A stretch of 64,000 nucleotides of DNA, from contig JABAKD010000009.1 of assembly GCA_012845835.1 (NCBI GenBank), positions 4,254,904 through 4,318,903 of the forward strand. Reading direction: 5' to 3'. The stretch's first letter is position 1. Each line of letters opens with the position of its first letter. Under the pieces are notes generated by a model. It worked only from the letters and a program-made list of their open reading frames with translations. It was not told the DNA's origin and did no database searches. Shown piece after piece: positions 11,076 to 22,760 of this stretch. The translations under genes and the position numbers were made by a program. This stretch comes from Undaria pinnatifida (taxonomy: Eukaryota > Sar > Phaeophyceae > Laminariales > Alariaceae).

Positions 11076-11410
11076 ACAGATAGTGCAGGTGGCCCAATGT
11101 TCTTTCTGACTGACGAGATTCTTCCTCAACCAACACCTACGCTGCCACTGAAACTTTGCCGTGATTGCTTGTGGCGCACGTTGAAAATCAAGGAGATTTC
11201 ATGTTGGTGGAAAACAATGCGTTTGTCGTTTCATAACACTCAAAAAACACAGCTGATGGATTCAACGTAATGGGGTGCATTCTTTGTTGAGAAGCCCCGC
11301 CGATCACTTCCTGCTTGACCCAAATGTTCGTTTACCTTCAGCGTATCACGCGCCGATGCATAGCATTGAATGCACCCGCTGACGCACGACATTAGTCGGT
11401 CCTCTTTTGA

Positions 11411-11502
11411 ACATTTAAATTGCTATCGAACTCTCTCTGACGAGGGCCGGAATCATACATTTAAATTGCTATCAAACTCTCTCTAACGAGGGCCGGAATC
11501 AT
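11411..11502. repeat. 46-bp direct tandem duplication
   Basis: The block starting ACATTTAAATTGCTATC and ending in GCCGGAATCAT occurs twice head to tail with a 46-bp period and only a few substitutions. Confidence 0.85.
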
Positions 11503-12670
11503 ATATTGTCGGACTAAGGTGTTGTATGACGAGGGTGAAACCAAAGCTACTGATACTGCTTGTACTTACCTTATCTCATGCACATGCAATGGTAGGGGGG
11601 TGGATCTCTCTATAAGGGACCTTTCTTTTCAGCGGCTCTCGGGGTCACTGGCGAGAGTAAACCCCCCGTGCCATGCGCTCATAGGCCTTCGTGCTGTTTA
11701 ATTTTTCGATATGAATCCGCAATGGAATGGTAAGCCGCTCTGCGATAAATCAATCACCAAAATATAGTCAACTTTTTAACCCAGTGGTGAAAATGGGGGT
11801 ACCCCTCTACCGTAGCCTTGATCCTCAAACAAGAACCCCGGCAGGTACATAACATTTCACTGGCTGCTTACCTCCCAATGACCCCGCGGTGTTAGCGTTA
11901 AAGTATGTGCTGCCTCGGAGATCGATAGAAGAATCCGAATTTACGGAGACAGCACCTGTTCAACGACGACGAACCTTTGAGTGAGCGTTTTCAGACGCAA
12001 GCTACGGTAGAGGAGCAAGACTATTCTGAGGTTGGGGACACGAAGAGCTTAATACCTAACGAAAAACCTGATATATCTAGTTAACTAGGGCCGGCATCAT
12101 CTATCGTAGGCATAAGATGCTGTTCGACGCTAAACAATCTAAAGCTACTGACGCCGTTTGAACTTTCCATATCTCAAACACGAACCCCGGAACGGACATA
12201 TTGTTTTGATTACCGCTTACCTCCGCTTGACTCCGCTCTGTTGCCGTAGAAGTGCGTGGTGCCTTGAAGATCGATAGAAGTGGCAGACAATAAGGAGACG
12301 GCACCTGCGCAGAACCGACGGACGTTTGAGCGATCGTTCTCATGCGCATTACAATTCTAAGGTTGCCGACATGAAGAGCTCAACGCCTAACGACAAACCA
12401 GATATATTGAGAAATGCCAATGTGATACCCGATGGGTAGTCTCATGGCCTTGGTTTGAAACGAAACAGCTCGCAAAACAAGAATAAAATTGGGACCATAT
12501 CCGGGTTGAAGAGCCCTGCCATCCAGAAACCGTTTGAGGCCGAAAGTTCTTTTCGTATCGCCGCACAATTCCTCCGCTCTCTAAAGATGACACGACGATG
12601 GCACATCCGCAACTACTGTGAACCCGTTTTCAGACGCACAATACGACAGGAGACACGAGCTCAAGTAGAA
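11490..12670 (+). repeat. Degenerate direct repeat of about 330 bp, two clear units and a weaker third
   Basis: Unit 1 (11490-12085, interrupted by the MITE at 11579-11823) and unit 2 (12086-12420) share, in order: GGGCCGG.ATCAT, AAAGCTACTGA, GAACCCCGG, TTACCTCC, GATCGATAGAAG, GGAGAC.GCACCTG, ACGAAGAGCT/ATGAAGAGCT and CCTAACGA.AAACC. A weaker third unit runs from about 12470 to 12670 (CCCGTTTTCAGACGCA). No coding frame is conserved between units. Confidence 0.6.
11579..11823. mobile_element. MITE family C, copy 1
   Basis: A 245-bp insertion flanked by the 4-bp direct repeat CTCA (11575-11578 and 11824-11827). Comparison of the two direct-repeat units around it independently supports the boundaries, because the neighbouring unit lacks exactly this segment. 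Right end is GGTAGAGGGGTA-type when read inward, left end a decayed GCAATGGTAGGGGGG. It matches the copies at 50671-50945 and 62757-63025 in its internal blocks (CGGGGTCACT, AATCCGCAATG). Non-coding. Confidence 0.75.
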
Positions 12671-12679
12671 GAGGCACGG

Positions 12680-15400
12680 TTTGACTTAAATGGCTTCAGA
12701 ATGGCGTGTCTCCTTAGCTCAAACCTACCCGGCATGGTTCTTCTCGTCTTGCAGTACGGTTAGTTGTATAGCTAGGGGCCATGAAGATCATTCATCTTGG
12801 AAAAGGTTTTCTTTTCCAAGTCAGTTGCTGCGTGAGGTTATGCGGCTCTTTAAGTCAGGAGTTACAAAACACACACATATATATATGGTGTGCTCCTCCA
12901 CCGTGTTACGTACCAAGTGCCCATAACGTTCTGTTACTCGTAACCTGACGAGTTGTATAACCCTCATCCCCCAACCCTCTTTTTCGAAGAACAACCCAAG
13001 CCATGATCGATACACGTTCTCGTTGGCTGATTTCCATAGAATGACATGGTAGACCGCACATACGCAAACTACGGTCGGAGGGTTTCCCACATGTTCACTA
13101 CCGAGTAACGTACAATTCCAATATCGAAATGATTTCAACCTTGGTTTTGGTGCCACTGAGAAATAGTACCGCTTCCGTGGATTCGTCTCTCTGAATCCCT
13201 GACAGAAGTATACAAGTTGTAACCCATATGCCATAAACTTACTTCAGACAACCATGTTACAGCATTTTTTTTGTGCTTGATACATCTTTTTGTAGGCAAC
13301 CGAGGTGGGGATCGAGTTTCATCACACGGTTACTCGCGCAGAATGCCTAAGATCTGACCTGCCTGTCTTCCAAATTTTGCAGAGTCCAGCTCAAAACTGG
13401 ATTCTACGCCCTAACCTAACCAAGCCATTAGAAGAATATATCGCATTTACCTAATATTTATCGACAAAAAAATGAATAAAGTGCCCACGCTGTTTTTGAG
13501 AGATAAGAGCTTGAAATTTTGAACACAAGTTCAATATGCTCATGCCGTCGTCCAACCCCCTGTATTTGTTTTGCTGTTGTTCGCCAAATATATTTTTACT
13601 ATAATAAGGAGGTCCACAATTCACAAAACAAAAATATTGACTTAGTCTAGAGCAAGGCAAAAAACTGATCAAACAAAACTTAATCAACTAAAACAGCAGG
13701 TGGGGTCTTCGCAAGGGCTCGTAGAAGACATGCACGAAAAACTATATAAACTGAAAGAGCAGGTAGGTGAGGTCTTCGCAAGGACTCATGGAGGACATGC
13801 GCAAACATTTACGGGCTGTATAGAAAAGACGGCGCGGACATTCGCCGGGGAACACATTTGGAGTTTTAATCGTGAACCAGCCTGCATCATCCGTCAATCT
13901 AGCTGTACCTTGCCTTGAGTACTACGCATTGTATGATGGGGGGTTACACTTTTGAACCGAATGTTGTTATGGTCGGCAGGGCTCCTGACGTGAGGAGCTA
14001 GCCAGTACCGTTGCTGTATACCCTATCTCATTGATGGTTGTACAGGCACGCGGCCATGGGCTTGTTTGTGTTCTATTTTTCGTTGTCGTCAATTTTTTCT
14101 TGTTTCAGTCGGGCCTCGAAAAGTTTACTCGTTGGAGATATCGGGTGCAAGGCTTCACGTGATGCGGACACCAGCTACAGATTGGCGTTTGTTTCGGTAA
14201 CGGTTTCCATTTCCTTAGTGCTCGTACGAGTGAGACTGCTACTAACGCAAGCGATACACTGGTGTTCATTCATGACGCGTGCAACGAAAACGACAGCAGA
14301 TTTCGCTCAGACCGGTTTATTTTATGGGGTTTGCTCAACAAAATCAATCACTGTAATGACTACGTCACTTCCCTGTATCGTTTGAAAACCACGATTTATT
14401 TGTGTCATATGTATCATAGGTAGGACATATTGCAATTTTCATCCAGGTAAACTCTCAGTTTTACCTAGAAGTCATTTTTGGCGAGGAATGCAGCTCTTCT
14501 GTTACCAAGGTGCACATTAAGGCCCTGGCTCTTCCGCTAGAGACAAGAGCTGCAGAGGTGGCACCCAAGTGCATGTGCAAATCGCTTGCAACGGGGAAGA
14601 AAATGAGATTGTTTTAGAAAGTGGAGCTTACGTCTAAAGGGAGAAAACCAAGGAGGAGAAATATTTCAAAAGGAGAATAATGGGAGACACGGAGAAGAAG
14701 GAGGACTGAAGGACTGTACGAGGTGGGGTGATCGTCATCTGACCCTCACGCAATGATGCCCATGCTACGGGCAGACGTACTCTACAGCTTGTCGTTCTAG
14801 CCGACAGGCCATCCCATATTAAAAAGTCTGGCAATATTCTCATCGACGTGTACCCCGATACTTATGGCAGCAAGAAATTTACCACTTACAAGTAATATGC
14901 ACCGACGGCAAGAAAAAAAACGAGTTTCTCCGGATATTGTAGTCATCCTCGTCTAGAATTTTATACTTAGTGCACTCAGGTTAGTGCCTGCAAATAAACT
15001 AGATAATAGTGCACTGCGGAGTTCTTGTTCCGATACGCCCTTTTGCTAACAAGTCAGTACCTAGAGAAATGTTACATTCTCGAAAGAATGATCACAAATG
15101 GTACGCGATGGTCAGACCCGTGTATGAGCCGCGGCAACATGAGTGTACCCATTTTACTCGGACAATTAGAATACGAGTTGAACAACGAATCCAGATACCC
15201 GTTATATGAATGGCTGTCATATATAAATATGCATATCATTAAACGATACCCGTGGAGTACTAACCTGTGAGAAAAACGCTAGAAATGAAACGCAAACCAG
15301 TCTTTGGGGTATTCAACACGCCCCATGAGTTGACACATAGAGCTACATTAGATCATCCAGAGTAGAAAACTATGGCCATTGGTCCGGTACAATGAAAAGG
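12680..15400. other. No gene recognised; small repeats only
   Basis: Short frames only. Seen: a perfect 10-bp stem hairpin at 12796-12820 (CTTGGAAAAG, 5-nt loop, CTTTTCCAAG); a roughly 35-bp block containing GTCTTCGCAAGG repeated about 64 bp apart at 13699 and 13763; and a lone palindrome CTCCTGACGTGAGGAG near 13981 similar to those in MITE family A. Confidence 0.4.
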
Positions 15401-15417
15401 CGTGTTATTCAGTAAAA

Positions 15418-17577
15418 CTATGTAATACATAATGAAAAGTGGTAAAATCGCATTATTATGACATCGCATGCCCAGCTCGCCTGCTGTATTTGTAAGATGT
15501 ATCTCTGTCTTAGAATTGGCGACCTCAGATCATGGGCGTGAAATGGTATATTTGATACAATATTGATTTGAAAAGGAAGCACAGGCAGATATGTTAAATT
15601 GCGGTAAACCACATTGCCAACCCATTACGTAGGGTATTTCGTGCATACCGTCCGCATGATCGCCTCCAAACCTATGCTAAGCGAAGTATGACTAACGAGG
15701 TAACGTAATTGAGCGCGTGTACACCAAGCGTTCCTAACGAGGTAACGTAACTTAGCGCGTGTACACAAAGCGTTCCTGTCGAAACACTGACGATTCGCAT
15801 TTCTCCCGCTCGTGCTCAATGGCGGTGACATTGCATGACCACATCACCTCGCATGTTGTATTTGGCAATATGTATATCTTTCTTATAATAAGCGACATCG
15901 GAAATTAACGGTAACTACATGATGGCGGTGACAGTGCATGACCACATCACCTCGCCTGCTGTATTTAACAATATACGTCTCTCTTTCTTATAATTCGCGA
16001 TATCAAAAAATATTTGAGAAAATATGAGTTTCGACAAAATATTCGATCTCAAAGCCGTGAAGTGTATTTTCATTTTTAATTTAAAAACGGTAACTACAAA
16101 TATTCTATCTTTTGATCCATGTACAATAACAATTATGCAGATTTAACACGTTGTTTACTACACCTAAACACTGGGTTGCATACTGCATGTAACATCAAAC
16201 CTTCTAGAATCGTAAGCATTACCAGGCAGATGATATAAATGGATGTCTTCTTGCTACAACCGTTAGATTTGTCCTCTTAAGGATATATAGTTTTTGCGCA
16301 CATACCGAAATGTCCCGCCCCCCCTCCCCGTCCCCCGATCCCTCTTGTTCAAACATCCCTCCCTCCCCCCCCTCCCCCCCACCCTCTCCCGATCCCTCCC
16401 CCATCCCCCCCCGCCATATTTTTTTTCTGCCCAGTTTGTTTAAAAGCCCCCCTTAAAATCGATATCGGCCAGAGTAAGAAACACCTCTACGCAGTTGATA
16501 TCACGTCATTCTCTTTCTAACCATCCACGACGAATTTTTCATTCTTTACCGCCCCCCCCCTCCAACGCCCCTTTCTTTCCCACCACCCGCACGATCGCCC
16601 AGACCTAGCACCACGTGTATAACAAGCCCCTACCTCTCTTTGATCTCACAGCCGGAGTGTATTACAATATTATAAGTGACCTAAACCTCCTAAGGCCCCC
16701 CCTCCTTCCCTCATTTTTTTTTTTTTCGGTCTCCCTTGCTCAAACGCCCCACCTAATATCGAAATCCGCAAGAGTAATAAACACTTAACGCGCTGGATAT
16801 CACCTTACTATCTTTCTAGAGCCACACATACCACGGTCCCCCCCCCTCCCGCCCCCCGCCCTCCCCCGCCCCGAACGTCCCCTCCTTCCCCACCACCCGC
16901 AATATCGCGAAGACCTAGCATGACACGTATAGCAAATCCCCTACATCTATGCCACCTAAAGCCCTTTCCACCTCCCCTCCCCCCCCCCCTCCCCCACGAC
17001 CCACTAGGGTTAGGGTTACCTACTGATTGTACGACTTACAAGATATACATGATAAGCTGGTGCATTATTTACAAAACCGTCACATACATGTATCCCCTTA
17101 AGGAATGTATAGTTTTCTCGCACGGATAAAGCTGCCCCACCCGCCCCCTCGCCCCCCCAATAATAGTTTCCACGCACAAATTGAGTTGCCCCCCCTCTTT
17201 TCTTGATTCCCATCTTGAACCCCGCTCGCTTTTGATCAAAACCAGGCCCCCACGTCCTCCAAAACTCGGCCCTCCCCTCACCGGCTATTCGACGTACAGG
17301 ATTCACTCGATAAACAGATGCATTTTCTTCTACAGCTTTCAGATTTTTGTCCGCCTCAGAAACGGGTTTTATAGTTTCCGCGCACAGACTGACTAAAATC
17401 ACCCTGTTGACCCTGATAGCTACACTGTAGTTGCAAGGGGAGTTGCCGACCTATATCCTAGATTAGGACACACAACCCGTAACACGCGCGATCGGAGTAT
17501 CACACACAGCTTGCAAAGATGAGTTTCGACGAAGTATGCGATCTCACAGCGCTGGAGTGTATTTTCATTTTTTTAAA
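15418..17577 (-). repeat. G-tract dispersed repeat, copy 1 (minus)
   Basis: The reverse complement of the element seen most fully at 31868-34790. The head block (containing GAGATCGAA and CATCTTTGCAAGCTG) is at the right end and the tail block (ACACGCGCTCAA, CTTCGCTTAGCATAGG when read on the minus strand) at the left. C-rich islands stand where the plus-strand copies have G tracts. It abuts a plus-oriented head at about 17585, giving a head-to-head inverted junction. No coding frame is shared between copies. Confidence 0.8.
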
Positions 17578-17584
17578 TATTAAA

Positions 17585-17880
17585 AAAACAATGATACACT
17601 TTCCAGCTGTGAAATCGAAGACTTCGTTGAAGCCCATATTTGCAAGTTGTGTGTGATAGTCCCCTCGCGCGTGTTTCTCCGTGTGTATCTTCACGACGGA
17701 CATAGGTCAGCCACTCCCCTGAGATACACAGTTTAGATTGCACCAGGGTCGGCAAGGCGATGTCAATCAAACTGTGCGCAGCACTAAAGGCCGTCTTTGA
17801 AGGGAGAAAAATCTCACAGCTTTGGTATGCACCAGTTTATTTTGTTCATCTTGTAGTCGTATGCTCGGTGAGAGGAGGGG
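17585..17880 (+). repeat. G-tract dispersed repeat, copy 2 (head fragment)
   Basis: Carries the head block in plus orientation (ACACTTTCCAGCTGTGA, then CGAAGACTTCGTTGAA) more diverged than other copies, ending in GGTGAGAGGAGGGGAT. It is a 5' fragment facing away from copy 1. Confidence 0.7.
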
Positions 17881-18035
17881 ATCGCGTATAATAGGGGAGA
17901 CAGGTCAGGTAAATGAATAGGACGTTGCTGCACGCGCATTAATAGTGGGAGGTGGTTGGGCCGGCGGGCCAGGGTGTGGGGATAATTGAATTCTGAATAC
18001 AATATTAGTGAGCTGGAGGTCCTGCATGGGTGGTT

Positions 18036-18190
18036 CAAAAAACAAAACGAACACATCACCTGTCTCGTAGTGCTTTAAATTCAGCTGATTTTTTCTTTTG
18101 GGTTGAAGGGGCTCAAAAAACAAAACGAACACATCACCTGTCTCGTAGTGCTTTAAATTCAGCCGATTTTTTCTTTTTGGTTGAAGGGAG
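18036..18190. repeat. 78-bp direct tandem duplication
   Basis: Two units starting CAAAAAACAAAACGAACACA at 18036 and 18114, nearly identical. No function visible. Confidence 0.9.
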
Positions 18191-18399
18191 GGGGGGGGAG
18201 GAGGGAAGGAAGGGAGGTTACTGGGGGGCGGGGGTTACGGAGGTGGGTGGATGCAAAGTATTCTACCTGCATGCTGAATGCAGATGCCCACTAGTGTAAA
18301 GAAGATCTGTAAGGTGGTTGGGAGCAAACTGTACGTCGAGCTGTTTTCACGTTAATGGTGTACATATTAGTGGTTTTTGATTCCGTATACGATGTATCT

Positions 18400-20195
18400 A
18401 TCATAAAAAATTATTACACACTCCAGCTGTGAGATCCAATATGTTGTCGAAACTCATCTTTGCAAGCTGCGTGTGATACTCCTATCGCGCGTATTACGGG
18501 TTGTGTGCCCTCATTAAAGGTATATGTCGGCGACTGCCCTAGCAACTACTGTGTAGCTATCAGGGTCAACAGGGTGATGTTAGGCAGTCTGTGCGCGGAA
18601 ATCACAAAATCCGTTTCTGAGAGGGACAACATCTGCCAGATGTGGAAGGAAATGCATTCATTTGTCAAGTGAATCCTGTACGTCGAATAACCGGTGAGGG
18701 GAGGCCTGGAGGTGGGGGCCTGATTTTGATTTATAGGGGGCGGGGGGGACGGACGGGGGGGGAGGACAGGTGTGGCAGCTCAAAATGTAGGTAGAAACTA
18801 TATATCCTTTTTGTGGGGAAGGGCGGGGGAAAGGTGAGGGGCGGGGGTGGGGGACTTCAGGTCGCATAGATGTAGGGGTTTGCTATGCGCGTGGTGCTAG
18901 GTCTAGGCGATGGTGCGGGTGGTGGGGAATGAGAGGGCGTTGGGGGCGGGGGTGTGTGGGGGAATTGCAGCAGCGGTATGGACGGCTCAAAATATATATT
19001 GAGGTGATATCAAGGGCGTGAAAGTGTTTATTACCTTGGCGGATTTTGATATTAGGTGGGGAGTTTGAGCAATGGAGAGCGGGGCGGAAAGGGAAGAGGG
19101 GGGAGGGTTTTCAAGAGGTTTAGGTCACATATAATTTTAAAATACACTCCAGCTATGAGATCAAGCATTTAGCCGAAACTCATCTTGGCAACATTGTGTG
19201 TGATACTCCGATCGCGCGTATTAATCATATATCTAGAGGCTTGCTATACGCGCGGTGCTGGGTCTAGGCGATTCTGCGGGGTATGGGGAAGGAGGGGGCG
19301 TTGGAGGGGGAGGGGGATGAATGAAAGCTACGTCATGGGTGGCTAGAAAGATCATGACGTGATATCAATTTCGAAGAAGTGTTTGCTACTCTGGCCAATT
19401 TCGATTGTAAGTGGGACGAGTGAACGAACTGGAGGGGAACGAAGGGGGGGGCGGGGTGGTTGAGGAGGGCGGAGATGAGTTGGAGCTACGGCATGGGTGG
19501 CTATGAGGATAATGAGATGATGTCAGCTGGCTGGTAGTGTTCACCACTCTGGTAGGTTTGATTTTTGGTGAGGCGTTTGAACAGGAGGGGTCGGGGGAGG
19601 GGGGGGGGGGGGGGATTTCAATATGTGCGCGAAAACTATAAACCCGTAAATAGGAATAATCTGACGATGGTAGCAAGATGACATCCCTCTACATCACCCG
19701 ACTGGTAATGATTATTTTTCTAAAAGGTTTGATGTTAGATGTAGTATGCAACCCAGTTTTAAGGTGTACTAAACAACGTGTTAAAAGCTTCATAATTTGT
19801 TTTTGTACAATCATGTAGCTACGATTATTCTCTGACATCTCTATTTTAAAGAAAGAGATACGTATTGCCAAATACAACAGCCGAGTTGATGTGGTCATGC
19901 AATGTCACCGCCATCGAGCACGCGAGTGAGAAATGCCAATCGTTAGTGTTTTGAAAGGAACGCTTAGTGTACCCGCGCTCTATTACGTGATATGTGTTAA
20001 AATACGCTTCAGCTGTGAGATCGAAGATTGCGTACAAACTCATTTTTGCAAGCTGTGTGTGATCCTGCGATCTCGCGTGTGTGTCCCCACTGTGAATATT
20101 GGTCGGCGACCCCCCTTAGACCTAGCTTGTATCAGGGTCACTAGGTTTACGTTAGTCGATATGTACACCAATACTGTATAACCTGTTTTTTAAGG
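18400..20195 (+). repeat. G-tract dispersed repeat, copy 3, followed by a further head
   Basis: Head block from about 18410, G-rich islands near 18735-18760, 19290-19315, 19445-19460 and 19590-19612, each between conserved blocks. A tail runs to about 19984. A second head block (TTCAGCTGTGAGATCGAAG) starts at about 19990, so two units lie head to tail. Internal sub-units repeat the phrase CTGTGAGATC (or CTATGAGATC), G tract, CATGG.TGGCT, TGATATCA. Confidence 0.8.
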
Positions 20196-20429
20196 GGAAA
20201 GAATCGGACGGCCGCAGGATGCACGAGTTTAATACGAATTACCCTGTAGTTGTATACCGTGAAGACCGAGGGGCTAGCCGTTTGATTCTTGACTTAGCTG
20301 TTCGACTATTGACTACCAATCCCTTTTGACGCGGCGCCCCGTTCCTACTTCCAATCGCGACACCTCCAAAATTTGGGCGCTCACTGCGTGTTTTCATACA
20401 CAGTTTGCTCATCTTTGGCCAACATCTAC

Positions 20430-21840
20430 CTTATAGGATGGATGGCGATCGTTTCCTCGCTACTCTCTGTTAATATTCAACGAATGTGGTCATTTCACAG
20501 TAACATAATTTCCTCAAATCCATCTTTTAAACTTCCGGGTCCTCCTTCAATGTTTCACATTTTCCTTCTATGTCAGTCCTACACCTCATTGGTGTGCCAC
20601 ACGAACATATATGTGCATGTAGCTCCTCGTCCTTCTGACAAATGGAGCAAGTATATTTGTATCTCCTATCATGTAGGTCTAGGTCCTCTAAACAAAACCG
20701 CAGTGTCAGATTTCGCGTAGTCCATTGGGCCCTGCAGATACCTGTTCATTGCAATATCTTCCCTCAACTCCCCGTATATCTCTAGATTATTCTCCCCTTT
20801 CGACAAATTGTTTAACGCTAGACTTTCCGTTTCTCTTAGAATTAATTTTTTACTCTTGTCTTGGACACGCCAAACGTATCCATATACAGTACATCTTATT
20901 GGTCTCCCGCTGAATTATTCCGTTTTTCTCGATTACGGCATCCCATCATATTGCAGGTCGATATTGAGCCATCCCACGGTACGGTTGCAGTATCATCAGA
21001 TCAGTCCCTGAGCTCCCGACATGAGGAACTCAATATGTCACCCGAAAAAAGACATCGAAATCAATCGTTCGCACAACCCGACCACGCTTTTATCCCTTAG
21101 TCCTAAAAACAAATGTACTCGAGAAATTACTTCAGTGACCGGCAGTTCCTCACATGGGGAGCTCAATCACCCAGGGAATTTCTTACGCAAACATACAACT
21201 GCAATCCGTACCGTGGGATGACTCTAGTTTTTTTTTCTCTCACATAGCCCTATCAGCTCTGGCTGGCAGCCTCGTTTCAGCCATAATCCTTACATTATAT
21301 TTTTATTTCAACTTCCTTGCCTCTCTAGCTGTTTTTAATTGTTACCTTACTAGTTCTGCTCTTGGTACTATATTATAGTCATCACGGTACTTGAGCACTT
21401 CCTGTAGTACATTTTTAGCTGCTGCCATCTGCACTGTTTCCAGTTGTTTGACAGCCCTCTTGGTCCCTTCCCATACATCTATTTGCATACTCAAACTTTG
21501 TACACAACAACATTAGTCAGAATACATTATTTTTATTCTAATTTCAAGGTGCGAGTCTGCTAGGATGGCATCCATCCTGCCTACTTGTGATTTTTATATT
21601 TCCTATCACTTTCGCTATATGTGTATCCCAAGTGGAGTGTATTGAAATTTCTACGCCAATGTACGTTCAATGATCTACGGTGGGTAGGTCATCTTCTACC
21701 GACTTCCTTATGAACGTTTCAAATATACGTGAATAGAACTACTGCACACCATTTAACGTTCGCTGCCATTCTCCACTTCTTAGTGTGCTCTGGTGCGTTC
21801 TCTATCTGTTCCTGCAATTCTTCCGGTGTTTCTGAGAAAG
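20430..21840 (-). pseudogene. Non-LTR retrotransposon (LINE) C-terminal remnant, split by a MITE
   Basis: Minus-strand fragments in order from 21840 down: ETPEELQEQIE and KKWRMAANVKWCAVV (region before the YLG motif), AVKQLETVQMAAAKNVL (thumb region), RIMAETRLPARADRAM, then, beyond the insert at 20968-21222, SLALNNLSKGENNLEIYGEL, LDLHDRRYKYTCSICQKDEELHAH and CSC (the Cys/His cluster common near the LINE polymerase C-terminus). Stops and at least two frameshifts separate them. The catalytic core is not present. The lineage differs from that at 6724. Confidence 0.65.
20968..21222. mobile_element. MITE family A, copy 2, inserted in LINE remnant
   Basis: About 255 bp with inverted ends: left GCCATCCCACGGTACGGTTG, right (read inward) GTCATCCCACGGTACGGATT. 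Internal palindromes at 21011-21032 and 21142-21164 (GAGCTCC..GGAACTC type) match those of copy 1 at 1561-1801, in inverted orientation. No clear target duplication could be read (flanks TATTGA and TCTAGT). Confidence 0.75.
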
Positions 21841-21876
21841 GGGGACGGGGGATAGGTCGCATAAGTTAGTATGAGC

Positions 21877-22200
21877 TTACTGCGTGTATGATGCTAGCAG
21901 GCGACAGTGTGGGTGGGCTACATTCCGTTTGTGCATGGCCGCAGTCGCATGATCATAGACCCTCGCAGCCTTACTATGCCGGGAAAGAGCAGGTCGGGTT
22001 TTCACCAACAGGGCCAACATTGCTTGCATCAAGCGTGAAGCGCCGTGATGTGTTCGATGAGTCGCATGAAGGATGATCGACATCCTGCCAAAAACAGCTC
22101 GTAAGATCGACTTCGGCACCTTGTGCTTACTTCCTTGCTTATAGATGACGGCGCCCATGAGTTGCTTTGTTGTCTGGTATGACCACTTCAGATACAGCCG
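21877..22200 (-). CDS. Hypothetical protein fragment
   Basis: A minus-strand frame that reads as ordinary protein: basic, with YLKWSYQTTKQLMGAVIYK upstream of the first Met at 22158, then VPKSILRAVFGRM, LMQAMLALLVK and a His/Arg-rich end. A TAG lies upstream at about 22210. A GTAAGT sits 20-30 bases further upstream in the same direction, which could be a splice donor. No domain recognised. It may be part of a transposable element. Confidence 0.25.
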   Translation of the reverse strand, partial: RLYLKWSYQTTKQLMGAVIYKQGSKHKVPKSILRAVFGRMSIILHATHRTHHGASRLMQAMLALLVKTRPALSRHSKAARVYDHATAAMHKRNVAHPHCRLLASYTQ

Positions 22201-22499
22201 CGGGTATTGCTATGCAACTGCCTCGTGGGTGACTTACCATATTCACACTACGTGATCCTATCATCCCCTTTGTGCGAAGTTAGGGTTCTCCACCCCGCAC
22301 AATATGATCTACTCGATATAATCGTTCTGGTGACCTCCAAAAATATATTAATGTCGGTACCCTCGTTGTCTAGCTCACGCAGTTATTGGCCTGTTTCACA
22401 GTGCCTACGCCAGCCACCGCCACCCCCAATATACATGTAAAATGTTTTGCAGCCTTCGTTGGTGCCAACCGAGGCCAACTACTATAGATATAGTCTAGT

Positions 22500-22760
22500 T
22501 TAGAGGGGGGGGGGGGGGGGGGGGGTTAATAGCAGCTTGAAGATACGTGATGTAAATAAATTAGCGCGATTGGACTGATGATTCGAAATGTAGGTAGATT
22601 ACATCACTTGTCCGGTAGTTTTGGTAACTCTGGCGGATTTGGAGTTTCATGGCGCGAAGTGAGAGGGAGACGGAGGGGGGGGGTGGGGGTGCTAGTTGGA
22701 TGGAGGGGGGTACATGCGGGAAAACGATTCTAGTGTACAGGCAAAATGCTAATGCCAAAA
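22500..22760 (+). repeat. G-tract dispersed repeat fragment
   Basis: A run of 21 G (22505-22525) is followed by blocks matching the internal unit of the G-tract repeat (CTCTGGCGGATTT.GAGTTT, then a G-rich island near 22673-22690). Confidence 0.6.

Noticed and set aside
10318-11136. A 210-codon Met/Glu/Ala/Ser/Thr-rich frame and related frames on both strands
   Set aside because: The palindromic repeat lacks stop codons in most phases, so open frames appear without selection.
12796-12820. Perfect 10-bp hairpin as a regulatory element
   Set aside because: No adjacent gene or transcript evidence; short hairpins of this size are expected by chance in 64 kb.
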